From Knoxdaviesia capensis (Eukaryota > Ascomycota > Sordariomycetes > Microascales > Gondwanamycetaceae), in the NCBI GenBank assembly GCA_001510575.1, contig LNGK01000004.1:2117956-2181955 (forward strand): 64,000 bases of DNA, given 5' to 3'. Shown here piece after piece: positions 1 through 13,000 of this stretch. Both the position numbers and the translations under genes were made by a program. The notes below the pieces were generated by a model. It made no database searches. It worked only from the letters and a program-made list of their open reading frames with translations, and was not told the origin of the DNA. Within the stretch, counting starts at the first letter, position 1; each line of letters starts with the position of its first letter.

Positions 1-771
1 CCCCCCCCTCCCCCAAACCAGCGCCTCAAGCATCCGCTCCGGAATACGCATCCATGAGTTTGTTGGACAACGTAGGAACAAATGATGATTTCCTCTGTGA
101 CGTGAATATGCCGGCGTCGATGCCCAGAGGGAGGCCAATGAGCACACACACCAGTAAACACATGCCGATCTTGAACGTTAGCAGCCAGTATACCAACAAC
201 GGGCAGAACATGGAGAGCTAGGCCAAGTTCCCGTAGCCCCCGAAACGGCATGTTAACCACCACGGTGGTGTATATCTTTAGTGTTGGGACTGAACCTTCT
301 GGTGTAGTAGTATTGGCCCTAGCATTAGTACCGTTGTGGCTGATGGCAGATAGGATAGTGGGTGGGCGGCCAGCACAGCCATGGACGAATGGCACATATA
401 GGCGAGACGGCAACTTTCGAAACATACACCCAAAGTCTTGGCCGTGGAAATGATTGAACGTCAAGAAACCAATACTGAGATATGGTCCTGGCCCAAACCA
501 GCCCGTGTAAGCTTGGAACCGAGAGGGCCCCAGTCCAAAGCAGTTACATACTACCGTAAGTCTCACACGGACAAGAGAACCAGCCAGGAAGACCAGTTTA
601 AACAAGCTAATCACGAATGCACTTGAAGAAAAGACAGAACAAGTATCAGCAAGAAAAATGGTATCAAATTTTCTAGGCTGCGATCAGCCTCCCAAAAAGA
701 AGTAAAATAAAAAAACAGAACAAGAAAATATATGAGCCCTCTTCCTATTTTCAGGAGGGGGAGCTCGGTCA
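1..771. other. 3' flank of the C2H2 gene, no gene seen
   Basis: No ORF here reads like a conserved protein; the few open frames are 61 to 67 codons and overlap in conflicting frames. The stretch begins with a C-rich run and has an A-rich patch around 640-735, next to the end of the minus-strand zinc-finger gene, which would hold that gene's 3' untranslated region. A short inverted repeat (ACCACC/GGTGGT, 2-base centre) lies near 255-270. I see nothing else in it. Confidence 0.5.
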
Positions 772-2898
772 TCATCGTCTCTCATCAAGAGGAATCGGCA
801 ATTCTTCCTCCTTCATACAGGCATTCTCCAGCATATTAGTCCATTTCCCGCTGGCACCCATGTGGCTGTGCTTTAGATGCTGCCGGAAGTGGTCCGCACG
901 GTAGAACTTCTTGTTGCTGTTGCACTCGCCAAACTTGTGCGCATTCTGGAGATGGTGGACGCGCTCTTCCCAGTCCCGGTCGGTGGCCTCCCGGCGATTT
1001 GACGAGCCTGTCCAGCCAGTTCGCCGGAAGTCGGCCCCGCAGTAGCCACAAGTGTCAGCCTCACCAGGCCGCATCACGCTCTCGTGGAAAGCTTGGTCGT
1101 AGGCGGTGAGAGCCTTGCAGCTCCAGCTATATTTCCGAAGATGCAGACTGTTTTGGTGTCGTTCAGCCTCATTTTTGTTCTTAAACCGGTTTAGGCAGTA
1201 TGCACAACCATATTGCTTCTCGGCTTCGTGGGCGCTGGAGGGAAACGGGGGTTAGCTAGCTGTACATGACATTGTGGGATCCACACGCACGCAGAGGAGA
1301 GAGGAGAAGAATGCATACTTGAGCTCAGCTTGGGTGTCGAACTTGCGCGGCTTTTTGGGGCAGCACTGGCACATAAGGAATCCCTGCACTTTGTGCGACA
1401 CCAAGCCAGATTTGGAGGAATCAGTTGCCCGGCGAGGCGAGGCTAGAGATCTCGAGTCACTTCCCGTCCGCTGGTGATGTTGGCTAAGGCTGGCGGACGT
1501 AGAACGGGGCGACATGAGAGCCGAGGGGGCGCCGGTTTGGTAAGGAGACGGAGACCCAGCCAAGGTTGAAAGTCCGTTGGGGGACACACCACCAGCCGAA
1601 ATGACGCTCTCTCGGCGGCGCGGGGAGGATGACGACGAGGTTGTCGAGACCGCGGCACCTTGGGGGATCGTGTTGAGTCTGCTGGGAGTTGGCGACACCC
1701 GGTGAGGAAGACGGCGGGGGTGGTCGCTCTGGCTGGAGTGGTGAGCGCTGTGGTGATGATGGTGGTGCATGCCAAACTCGTCCGGGGGCGGGGAGGAGGC
1801 GCGGCGCTTTTGACCGGGGCGTGGTAGTTCGTCCAGGTCCATATCGTCGACCATATCATATCCACCCGATGTAGACACTGCGGAGTCATTGGGAATCGAA
1901 TCAGTCGGATCTCTAGCCAGTCGTCGCGGTGGTGACCGGTCGGCCTCGGTACTCTCGGTGGGCGATCCCACCGGCCCATACGCACGGCGAGGCTGGTAGG
2001 AAAGACTGGTGGGAGAGGTGGCAGAGTGGGCGGTAGCAGGAGACTCCAGGCCGTTTGAGGGTCGGGTGTGGAACGGAAGCATAACCGGGGCCGAGTTCAA
2101 CGGGGGTAACCGCGCATCTGGCGAGAGAGGTCTGGATTGCGACGACGGCGAGAGAGATTGGCCCATGGAGGCACTGAGGAGAGACCGATTCGGGGCAGAA
2201 CCCATTCTGGGGTCGAGTGTCCGGATGGGATTGAGTTTGTTTTTCAAGCTGTCATCGTAGGCGTCGGCTCCAGACTTGAACTGGAAGCTGGTGTGAAGCA
2301 AGCCAAATTCAGACGCATAGCTGGGGAGGGAAGGGAGGTCCCGAGACCTAAGAGATCGCGTCCAGTTGCCAAAGAGAGGCAGGGCCATGTTAGTGATACC
2401 GTAGGTGGGCGGAATGGATGAGTGTGGCAGATGGGAAAACTAGTTGGTCCACACAAGCACATATCACCTAGTCAAGGCATACCTCGAGGAAGAATAAGAA
2501 AGACTGGAGTAGCCTTCATCTTTGTCGTGCTTGCTCCGCACGTCGTCACGGAGCTTGTAGCTGGGCCGTTCGTCGAACATGCTCTCGCTTAAGCTGCTGA
2601 AGTTGGAAGGGAATCTGGCGGAGGAAGGGCCGGAGGAATATCGCGGGCCGAAGTCGTGGCTAAGAGAAGCATGGCCGGCTCCAGAGACGAACCTTGGTGG
2701 AGGTAGAGGGGGAGGAGGAGACGGCCGACGCTGTTGGCTTCCCGGAATGCTCATGGCTATCGAAGACGACGACGACGAGTATGAGTTGAGAGGGATGGAG
2801 GAAGAAGAGTCGAAAGGACGAGGAGGAGGCGGGCTGTTGTTATTATTATAGACCGAGCCCCGGGAGCCGAACTCGTGGAACTGTGGAATTAGTGCCAT
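772..2898 (-). CDS. C2H2-type zinc-finger protein, likely transcription factor, 3 exons
   Basis: Exons on the minus strand are 2898-2483, 2320-1319 and 1234-772 (416+1002+463 = 1881 nt, about 626 aa). Introns of 162 and 84 bases start GTATGC and end CAG; the first has a CTAAC branch site. Residues 1-450 are low complexity and rich in Ser, Pro and Arg, with an acidic patch followed by a basic PGQKRR stretch near residue 310 (possible nuclear signal) and a His6 run near 325. The C-terminus holds the conserved part. It has a CQCC half-finger near 455, then a classic finger with C483, C486, H499 and H504. A third unit (CGYC, long spacer, then HHLQNAH) and a terminal unit ending RQHLKHSH follow. 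The ATG at 2898 opens with MALIPQFHEF and lies in GCCATGG context. DNA binding and a nuclear location are inferred from the fingers; the target genes are unknown. It resembles uncharacterised C2H2 proteins conserved in moulds, but no named regulator is recognised. Confidence 0.88.
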
Positions 2899-3817
2899 GG
2901 CGAAGGGGGTTGAGGAGGGAAGATGGGGGAGAGAGATGGTGTATATAGATGTCTTTGTTTTGGCTTCTCAATGTCGGTCGGGACTAGTTCGAGGGAGGAA
3001 GAAGGAAGGGGATAGAGAGAGAGACGATGGTGGAGATGGATGGGAAGACAGAGAGGGAGGAGGGCGTGAAGATAAGTTTTTTGAGGGGTGGAGAGAGCGT
3101 ATATCGAAGAAAAAAAGGAAGCAAGACACAGGTGTAAGTGAGGATGGGATGGCGGCGATGTGTATATGTACTGCTGTAGTGTATGTGTGTGCGTAGGTGG
3201 AATTTTTATGTGGGATGTCTGTGGCTATTAGAGTCCGCCTACCAGGAGCAGGCCTTGGTTCACCACAGGATTTCTCAGGGTGTGTGAAGTTGGAAGCGCA
3301 CAGGCACTGTATTTCTCTGCTTCCTGGGGGGGGGAACCGACACTAGGCAAAGCCAAGGCAAGACAAAAGAGAGAGAGAAAGGGTGGAGAGAGAGAAAGCA
3401 AAAAGGAAAGATGAAAGAAAATGACAGGGAGTGTTTTGGGGGAGGGGTGTGCACAATTTCGGTGGCCACTCCTCGCTAGGACAGCTGGGCAAGGATGAGA
3501 GAAGAGGGGGGTACAACTCAAGGAGCCCTGGAGAGCATGGAGATGATGATTTGTGGGTGGGCTGCTGCTGGGATGAAGGGTGGAGGAACGGCCTGTGAGA
3601 TATCGATCTCTCTCCCTTCACGTTCACAGGACACAAAGTTCCCAGGAAAGTGTTTAGTCGGCCAGTTCCTGGATGGACCGCGCTATCCGTATTTGGAAAA
3701 TGGACTCCGAGGTCTAGTGAACGGGCTGGAAGTTTGAGCGTCCCTCTTTCTTGGGGTTTTGACGTTTCTGGGGGGGATGGGGGGTTATCCAAGGCGCTGT
3801 TTCTCCTCCTGAGGATG

Positions 3818-3833
3818 TTTTTTTTTTTTTTTT
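3818..3833. repeat. Poly-T tract (16 T)
   Basis: Uninterrupted T run on the + strand, equal to poly-A on the sense strand of the neighbouring zinc-finger gene. It lies inside the leader zone. It may be a nucleosome-excluding promoter tract or a simple slippage tract. Confidence 0.8.
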
Positions 3834-4347
3834 CTCGCGAGAGTAGTATACCGGCGTCGAGTTCACAGCCGGGCGAGATTCAGGTCTTCAGTTGGCAAAT
3901 ACGGGATTTCGTGGAGGGCTGCACTGGGCTGGGCCGAATACGGGATTGCTGGAAGATAAAAACAATCCGAGCTGGGCCGAAGCAACGTGATGACGAGTCA
4001 GACTTTTTTTGCGCTAGGGAGCTGGAGAGAGAACCGCGCCAGGGCTGAAACTATTCCACTCAAAGAATGGCGGATATGCGAACGAAGAGATGGGGAGGAA
4101 TGGGTTGATTGATGGACCTGCAGGAGGAACAAGAGAGCCAGAGAGATCGGCGCTGACAGTCCAGGAAGAGAGAGGGCGAGAGAGAAACAGAGATAAGTCG
4201 CTGAAGCCGGGAGTGACTCAAGATAGGCAAAATGACGAGGTTAATACCGAGGCTGGAAAGCGCTTCATAGGGCAAGAAGAACAGGGACGGTTTGGTGAGA
4301 CACGAGACAGGAACAGAAACAATTCACGGGAACACGGCCAACGCCAC

Positions 4348-4385
4348 AGAGAGAGCGAGCGAGAACGAGAGAGAGAGAGAGAGGG
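4348..4385. repeat. GA microsatellite, interrupted
   Basis: Alternating GA/GC dinucleotides end in an uninterrupted GA run up to about 4383. It is the most regular part of the purine-rich block upstream of the zinc-finger gene. GA/CT tracts in promoters can bind GAGA-like factors or form triplex DNA, but nothing here proves use. Confidence 0.8.
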
Positions 4386-5880
4386 CTAAAGAAAATTTCC
4401 CGCGGGGAAGGCCACAATTCGTTCGGTTGTATCGGTGTGTGGAATGGGGGGCCTGAAGGAATATTGACAGCGAGATGACGGCTGAAAGACTCAGAAAGGT
4501 TCAGACGGACAGAAACTGTGTTGAACGCACAGAGACACGAGGCCGAGCCGAGAAGATACCAGCAAATCCGGCCTGTAGAAAGACATGAGCTGAGGTGCCA
4601 GAATGTCGGTGGGGGTGTGGTTAAGAGGGTTCGCGGAGAAAGACACAAGAGAGAGCAGAGCGTAGAACGTTTTTCCACGGAACAGGAGAAGCAGGAGGAG
4701 CAGCAAGCGCATCAGAGCAGAGAAACCAGAGGGAGAGACAGCAAACAGAACAGAGGCCAAGACACCCCAAGCACAAAGACACGAGGCCTGAGACAAGAGA
4801 AGATGATCAGAGGCGGCAGCAATTACCAGAGACAGAACTGGAGATTCGATTAAGGCTGAAAATAAAGGGCTGGGGGGGTGTGGAGGGTCCCGGTTGTACT
4901 AATGCTGAGATTGTCTAGCCAGCAAGTCCGAGGAAAATATCGGATGAGCCACGGTAAAAATAAAGACATTCAGTCAATTTTGAGTCCAGCATCCAGAGCG
5001 TATGTCGTATACAGTGGGTTGAAGAAGTAAAAGACCACAGATATCACAGAACCGACAAACACGACAAGATCTCGGTTAGAGAGAAGACGGGGGGGGGAAA
5101 CACAGTCAGCAAGCAGGAAGTCGACTACGGGCCAAAGAAAGAAGAAGACCGGGAGTCCAGGACTGTAAGCGGAAGTCAGAGCGAGAAACGAGGATCAATT
5201 GTGGGACAGTATTCGAGCAGCGCGGAATAGCAAATGGCGTAAGAAAAAGAGATGCCAAGCAAGAAGAGAGAGAAAAGAAAAAAAAGAGGGGATGAAACCA
5301 TATGTCACCGAACACACACAGGCACACGGAAAAAGACTGGAAGGGGGAGATGGATACACACTTATCGATGTGCGGAGTTAAGGTAAATGAGGCACGGAGA
5401 CTCGAAAATAGACGAGAAGAGAAGGAAGAGAAGGAGGAGAGAACAGCCAAAAAAATAAGCAGCCAGGCCAAACGATTACCGGAAAGAAAAGGTTCGGTAG
5501 GTCTTATTGGGGGAGGGAGGCGAGGGTTGGCGGATCTTATGTACATAAAGGAGTCGGTATTGTCATACTGGGTTGTTCTGGGTTATGGGGTGATGGTGTT
5601 GCAACGAGTGCACATGATATACATGAAAAGAGGCCGATGCAGGTGGGAAAGGACACACACACACTTTTCTCTTGATGCAAAGAGTAACCAGACGATGCTG
5701 CAGTGCTGCACTGCGGGAACGGAACACTACTACCGCAGCGGCGTAGGCAGGACGTACAGGAATGAGGTATCAAGCCAGAGACGGGAGTTGAGGCGGTCTA
5801 CAGATGTCAACGGGACACACAGAAGGTTATCGTCAGATGGCGGGCGGGAAGAGAACCAGGTCGGAGGAGCTGGCTGGGGA

Positions 5881-7250
5881 TTTAAATAGCACCGGTGGCC
5901 CGGGGAGAATGTTTATGTACAGTATATGTAAAGAAAGAAGGTGACAGCGAGAAGGATGGGGGCAGGTAATGCGGTGAGAGCAAGGGCCGGAGGGGGCCGG
6001 AGGAGTAAGACGACCACCACGAGGCGCTCGAACTTTCTAGAGCCACAGACCGGAAGAAAGAATAGCGGACTCGGGCAGGGCAGTTGAGACCGGGCAAGTG
6101 TTCTACCAACGTCGATGGTGCGTTGATCAATTCGTTTTCCGTTTGTCTACAGTACCAGTCAGAGCCGCGTACAGATAGGTTCAGTACGGGAAGTGGCGGG
6201 GATTCTGTACTGTAGAATGGGAAGATACTATGGGATTCTCTCTTCTCTCTCATTTTCTTCCGGGTGGGTGACTGAGTGTGTGGGTGGTGTGGGTGCAAGG
6301 GAAACGCAGCAACACGGTCGGCGGTACGGACTGTAAGGCAGCGAAGTTTAAACAGGAAAAAGAGGAAGAGAAAGTGTGTGGTGTTGTAGGGGTGGGGATA
6401 GCCTGGTGTGTTTTGGGGGGGTGTACATTCTTCCTTACAGGCTCCGTAAGGTGGTATGTCCATGGAGGTGTGTGAGGATGCTGGACTCTGAGAATGGTGG
6501 TGTCTGGGCGTGTTTGGGATGTGGTGAGAGGGTACTCGGTTCATCGAGTGACCTCAACGGAGAAGTTCCTTATGGGCGGCGTAGGGCATGTAAGATCCAC
6601 CGTTTGGTCTTGAACATCTTAGGTTTATACCCTTATATCTCTCTCGCAACGGTCGGGGTTCTCATAAAGCCGTGGGTGCTGGAGTCTTCGGTCGACTGCT
6701 CCTGTTTTTCTAGAGGTTACTCGGTGTCCGTGGATATATGTATGGACAGTTCAAGTACATGCTCCTCCTCCGTATTTGGCCCCGTCGACATCTCTATCCC
6801 TGACATCTGCCCTCTCGCATTCATCACCGCCTTGGAAACACCGCGGAATTATACGGTGACATCCACTTGTTATTTTCTGGCGGAACAAGGTTTTTGTATC
6901 GTTTCCGTGCTGTATGTACTGTTTCTTTTTGCCTGCATCCGCTTCAGTCTCTCGGCCGGCAATAGCAACGGGCGGACGGAAAGTCCCCCCGTCTCCTTAT
7001 AGGGAAGCCGGCTTAACAACAGGCCTTTCCTTGACGCATATTTTCTGCTCTTTTTTTTTTTCTTTTTTTCCACCACGCCACTCTTTCTCCTTCGATTTTT
7101 CTTGTAGGGCAAGGATGGGCCATGCAGTGGCAAAGAGACACAATTTCACTCATATCCAACTCGGTAAAATAAAGATTAAACCCCCCTTCCCCCCCCCCAC
7201 AGCCGCTGCCTCCCTATAAGGATATTACTCTCCGGCCGCTACGCCCACAC
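5881..7250. other. Transition zone, no supported gene
   Basis: The purine bias stops near 5880 and the + strand becomes mixed, then pyrimidine-rich from about 6640 to 7200, with a T-rich patch at 7045-7075 and a C run near 7180-7200. The longest open frame (6376-7002, plus) shows a cysteine/serine-rich composition without any domain I recognise, and I do not call it. Composition flips from purine-rich to pyrimidine-rich across about 6.0-6.6 kb, which could mark a divergent promoter between the zinc-finger gene and a lost or unrecognised plus-strand transcript. Confidence 0.35.
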
Positions 7251-7629
7251 ACGCAGCATCAAAGCCCATTCCGCGCGGTGCAAATCTCGATGAGTGGATG
7301 TCGTCCTGGGACATTGCAAACCCCCCTCCCCTCGCCTCCCCCGAAGACCCGCGATACCCGGGTTGAGCCGCCACAGCATTTTAATGTGTAATCAAAACAA
7401 CGCCAGACCGCCCAAGCCCAATGCACCGAGATGAAACTGGCTGGTTCGGGCTTTGGCTTTGCTGTGGTTGGTACTATCGGACATAGCAGGTATGGTATGT
7501 CAGTTTAGCCTACCCTTTGTGTTTGGTTTGTGGATGTGTAAATGGCGTCTCGTAAGGGGTGGATGTTCGCCAGCAAAATAACGCCGTAGGCGGAATACCC
7601 AAAACTTGAGTGTCCCTTATCGGTCGAGA

Positions 7630-7660
7630 GTTCCTGTTCCTGTGCCTGTTTCTGTTCCTG
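7630..7660. repeat. Degenerate hexamer tandem repeat (GTTCCT-like)
   Basis: About five consecutive units of GTTCCT, two of them with single substitutions (GTGCCT, GTTTCT). It is a short minisatellite in non-coding DNA. No function is evident. Confidence 0.75.
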
Positions 7661-7918
7661 GATTCTGCATCGATGCGAAACTAGCGGTCTAGCCCATTCA
7701 GATCTCTCGGTAGAAGAGGAAGAGAAAAATTAAACATATATTGGAGACACAAGCGGAAAAGAATGTAGGCCGAGGAGGCAACACCATTGTTGACCTATCA
7801 GCCCTAGGTTTGTCTCCCACAATGGCCCGTATTTCAATAGGCCAGTTTCAACCGAGACCCTAATTGCGGCCTCACCATCAATGGCCTCCGAACAAATACG
7901 TCCATCCAGATGGGATCG

Positions 7919-7944
7919 TCTCGTGTTGGTGTCTCGTGTTGGTG
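7919..7944. repeat. Perfect 13-bp tandem duplication
   Basis: TCTCGTGTTGGTG occurs twice head to tail with no mismatch. The absence of decay suggests a recent slippage duplication. Confidence 0.85.
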
Positions 7945-9955
7945 AATCAATTAGTGTTGCGTGTGTTGTACTCGTAAAGATCCCCCTCCACTGCGTGATC
8001 TTTGAACGCCCAGTCCGCACCGCACACGCCATCGTCTCGAATCATGGCTTATCAGCTATTTCACGTTATCATCCCACACTCTAACATGTTTGGGTTTCTT
8101 GCCGAGGCTTGACAAAGACCGACCTGGAACTCTACACAAAACCCCTTCGGCCTTATAGGTACCATTTGCCCGTGACCGTGAGAGAATCGCCGACTGGAAC
8201 CATAAACAAATGGAGTCCCAGCACAGGATCCCCTTGCTCTCTGCGTACGGCGGAGTCCCATTCGAAAAAGAAACATGGACCACAGAGTCGATGTCCGACA
8301 ATGCTGGCCCTCTCCGATAGCCTCATCAAGGCCGAGGGCGTAATCCCAGCCCCGGCAATGGGGCGCAACCACAGAATGGCATCTTACATTCTTTTTTCTT
8401 ACGTTTTCTGTTGTCCTTCTTCGGGGCTTCTCTCTCAGGGCTGGACAGGGCCAGGGGGTTTCCGTGACGGCGTTTTGCTGGCTTTGTTTTACTTTGCGTG
8501 TGGTCCCCGTTCCAGGTCCCCGCCCAAGCCGGACTGCATTACCAAAAGAAGGTATCCCGCGCCAATCTGTTTGTATACTTTAGAGGCTGACGGCTCTAGA
8601 CGTGATATTGGTCTTATGTGTTTTTTCCTCAAGTACACATAACGTTGCATGTGTATGCTCGATGGGGGAGGTACTTTCATGTACCAGACAAGGCAATTCC
8701 CCGCGTGTTCCGGTTTCTACGGATATTTGATGATTGTTTACATAGAATACTCCAATTCTCTTTCCACGTTACGCACCATGCAAAGCAAAAGCGCTCTTTC
8801 CGGTCCCCTTAACAGCAGCAATACACATACACATAGAGTGGTAGGTGCATGTCCCGAGGTCCCAGGCGTGTGCATACCCTTACAAAGTTTCAGAGCTCCT
8901 GTTCGGCCGAGAAGGTCACCACCGCCCCACCAGTCCTGACTGGATAATACGACGCGCAAGCGGCCGACCAGGCGGCGTGCGGGAGCCGGGGGGAGGCACC
9001 TGGGACACAGAGAGATCATTTGTTGCTGAACTCAGTCCGCTTCGCTGACAGTTGAGCCGGTGACTTACAGGTATCACATCGCCAGAACCGAAACCGCTGT
9101 CAGCCTTCCCCCGAGTATCCATCGTCAGCAGCACATTGAGAGGTACAGTACTAAACAGATTACAGGTACATACTTCCTCGGACTTACCTTCCAATATATA
9201 CGCACGTACATTCCTCAGGCATCACCACTCCCCCTCTGGTCTTATGGGTGGGAACGAGGGCCTCACTCACATCCGGTCCCATCTCTGAATGGCCAATTTT
9301 TTGGGTGTGTCTGGCTCGGTGTTGTGTTCAAAATAGGCAAGGCGGGAAGAGAGGTGTGATTACAATTTGTGTGAGCGTGTGGTGTCACCAGCCCAGTTTG
9401 GCGCTCATCGACACACCGGATGGAAATAGAACACCCGTCAAAGGACAACTCTCGACGTTCCTGGCCAGTCCTTCTAGAGATCATCCTGTAGCACATAGGA
9501 GTGTGTAAAAAGGAGGGGGGATTCCAAAAAGTCTAATAGTAAGACACCGACAATAGTGAAAAAAGCCCGCCCCCTCAAGAACGAGAATGAGGGCATAATC
9601 CTTCTTCACATCCTTCTTCACCGGAATCTTCTCCGAAAAGGAAGCTCCGCCAAAGGAAGAGACGCTGTATCTTTTTCTTTTCATTTTTGAACCTTACAGT
9701 ACAGATCAGCACCTCTGGCTTGACAACCTCCAAAGTTACAACACGTGAAGCAATTGACATGGATGGACACGCTGGTGGTCTCATTGTCTTTTCCCCGAGT
9801 CCCGCTAAGTCTCTCATTGGCAATATGAACCTTTTTTGTCGTAATTCCCACACGACTCGTACCAATAGTTGTCACTCCGCCTCAACATATCCCTCTTAAG
9901 ATTCTGCGGAATTTGAGAGAATAGCTCATCCTGGATTCAGCGAACTAACCTTGTG

Positions 9956-10014
9956 GTCGCGCGACCTGGGTGAAAGATTAGACTTGCAGTGCAGTGAGTC
10001 GCGCGACTTGGGTG
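9956..10014. repeat. Two direct copies of a GTCGCGCGAC palindrome plus tail
   Basis: GTCGCGCGACCTGGGTG (9956-9972) and GTCGCGCGACTTGGGTG (9998-10014) are 17-base copies with one mismatch, 42 bases apart start to start. Each begins with a perfect 10-base palindrome. Paired palindromic sites at a four-helical-turn spacing could be operator-like binding sites, but no gene lies next to them. Confidence 0.75.
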
Positions 10015-13000
10015 TTTGGGTGAGCATTTGAATCCTCATCAGGAACCACACGAAGTTTTCTTTGGAGACGCCTGTGTAATTCCACATCTGGCTGAACATA
10101 TATGCTCATGCTAGGGGACCTTTTTCTTCTTCTAAGATTACGGAGTGAATGCTTATGGGAGTCCATAAGGAGGCTCTCTTCCTCCCGAATCGCGGCGTTT
10201 CTTTTTCTGTTCGGAATTGTAAGTATTTTTCCCCTGCTTTGCGCCCATGGAAATGGCCGGAAGAGTTAAGCGAACAAACAGTACGGGTCGCCAACAGATC
10301 GCTTCATACATTCTCTGGCTCCTTTTGCTGCTCTTGTGCCAGGTTTCCGAATCCATACATCAAAGGATCAAATAGTCAGCACATTCTCCACGGAAGGACT
10401 CCGTGTGAAAGGCGGAAAATACGTTCTAGATGATGATTTGTGAGTACTAGAACGGATCAAGCTCAAACTCCGATCTAGCATTCACAAGGTAGTGGAGCAC
10501 AGAGAACAGAGCACCGGGCCATAAGAAAATCAGGGCAAAGTTCAGCCTAACTCTCCCCGCATCCCGCATGCTCACACCCTAACTCTAGCCGTTCTACACC
10601 ACCGATCGCCGCTAAACAGCAATGTTATTCTCAGCATATCTCTAGGTCGCGTATCCCCGAGATGAAGTCAGCGGCCGAAGAAAGATGAGACCAGGCATAA
10701 AGTGGCCTCCGGGTCGCCGATCACTTTTTTTGTTAGTTCAGACACCTCAGGAACAGACAGGTTCGTGAAGGCGTGATGAGTATGGGTACGTTTGCGGATG
10801 ATCTTGAGAGTGGTCTTACGACTTCTTCTTCTTTCTCTTTGTTGGCCGAAGCCTGCAGGAATGTGAGACCCAAGCTGTGAAGAACCTACTGTAGATCGAG
10901 AATGACGGCCGTGAATCCTGCCACAGATCATGTCAGGCATCCACCAAACTGGACTTCGGCCAGCAAGAAAAATGGAAGCCCCTGGAGGGAACATCATGAT
11001 GTATCATCAGGTTGTTGTCATCTTATCATACGCTTCTCGCCCCACTACCACTACAATTTCTTTTTCAACCGAGAAGAGTCGTTCACAAGGAGGCGTTCAC
11101 TGCGACAGTTAGAAGGCTGCCAAGGGAAGGATAAACTTTCAGTTTGAGGCGGTAGGATGGCACAGTGGAGATGGAGCATATGTGCATCTTCCGGAAAGTT
11201 TAATGAAGAAGAAAAGACTGTGCTTGATGACGAAGAAGAAAAGTCCCCTCTGGCAATTTCTGACATCCTGAGGGGAACGGAGCGGCGGGATTACTCTATG
11301 CTGCATAATCACCAGATTTGCTGATTTCGACAGAAGGAATACTTGTATAAGCAATAGGATCACGAGTTTACAAGACGTAGACGCGGAAAGCAACGAAATT
11401 ATGTTATAGGAAGTCCGAATAGGAAAGGAAACCGTTCTCTTCTCTCCTGTCCTCGTTCTCCGCCATTATGTTTGGTACAGTTTAGTGCAAGTGCTGAAGT
11501 TTACATATAAGTGCCCGGCCCAAAAGTTCACCAGAGAGACATTTTCAGTATTCAAAGCACGAAGCCAGAGCAGCGATATGCTGCCCACACGTAGTTCCAC
11601 TTTAATCCAAAGGCTCCATCTGTTCTAGAAGGGTATGAGACAAATTTTTGCAAGGTCCACCTTCGTATTGCAATGGCCATGCACACCAGCAACGAAAAGA
11701 CATTAAAAACGAGCAATACTGATGGGGGTGGGAGAGTTTGAAAGCGAGCGTCGGAGCAGAAGAGCTTTATTTGATGGGTCAGGGTTGTTTTGGGGAGCTG
11801 TAATTCCCGCATTAATCGAACCTGGCAGTTTCTCATTTGCTGGCCCGTTGTACGGTTTAATTGCAACCACCAGCCAGCCCTGAACCAGGCTGTGTTAGCC
11901 TATTTGCTTCGTTGAGAACCTGCTTGCCTCCCCTGCATCAACTCCCGCTTGAGCCCTGAATGAACCAAAAAGATGGTTGCACTACGAACGCGGGCATATG
12001 CCGGACTCCGGGTGTCGGCCATGGCTTGTTTTCCACGTTACCTACGGAGTACGTACGTCGGTTTGAGGTGAAATGCTGTTCAAGTTCCATCCCGGTGCAT
12101 GAGATGTCTACACGCGTATTCGTCCACGCATTTGTTACAGGAAATGGGGTCCTCACTTCGCTGTACAGTACGTACGCGTAAGCTCAACAAGGGATTGGTC
12201 CCTTTAACAGTAGTGAGCCAGATCCCTCCCGCAGACTCATTTTATCGGTCTGGGGATGCAACAGCCACGATTTTCCCCTGAGCCGCCAACAAGCATCACA
12301 GATCCCAATTCCAACCGCCTCATTCAACGCTGGAGCATCCCGCGCTGCTCCTTCGGGGCATGTTTGGGTTGAAGGATTCGCCAGCGCTCCTCATGATGTC
12401 CTGACAGTGTAAGGCGCGCGGTATCATTACCGGGAGGGGGCAAATGTGTACAGTAGGGAGCAGACCCGCACAGCAACTTCACCAACAAAAATCATTAACT
12501 TCCAGACAGGACATCCATCCATCTGTACGATCCCGCCGGCGGCTTTCCCGGGTATGTGCAGTAAAATGTCGCAACGCCGGCCACCAGTAGAGACTCCAAG
12601 TGGGTGCCAGCCCCAGAAAATATCAAGTAGGATGAACTGAACATCTCATCTCCTCACCCAAGTTATTGGTACGCTCCCAGTCCCATTGCTCCGGTGCCCC
12701 TTGAGAGGTACGTCCACGTAATAGTGCATGATTTGGACCCCTAAACATGGAGGACCGTCCGTAGCACATTCTGATGTATCGTCCGTGACGCGGCCCCCAA
12801 ACGGCAATTCCGGCATTCACGACCTTTTGCAGCCACATGGGTCCAAGATTTGGGGGGGTTAGCTGGTGGCAGTCTGGCTGACTTGATCCGTGGTCGGAAA
12901 GCAGGACGTGCGGGCTTTGAGGTCGAAGTCGGAATCCTCATGAACGGGATAGATAGTCGCTAAGTGTGCAATCTCCAATACACCCCCAACAAGGCCCAAA

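Larger units (their letters stand above)
2899..5880 (-). promoter_or_regulatory. Pyrimidine-rich leader/promoter zone of the C2H2 gene
   Basis: For about 3 kb upstream of the zinc-finger start codon the + strand is strongly purine-rich (hand counts of 75-77% A+G in the lines at 4141 and 4321), so the sense strand is CT-rich. Open frames here are low-complexity by-products of this bias. Pyrimidine-rich promoters and long leaders are common upstream of mould genes, particularly regulators, so a promoter plus long 5' untranslated region is the likely reading. No TATA box or start site can be fixed by eye. A small intron or upstream ORFs inside the leader cannot be excluded. Confidence 0.5.
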
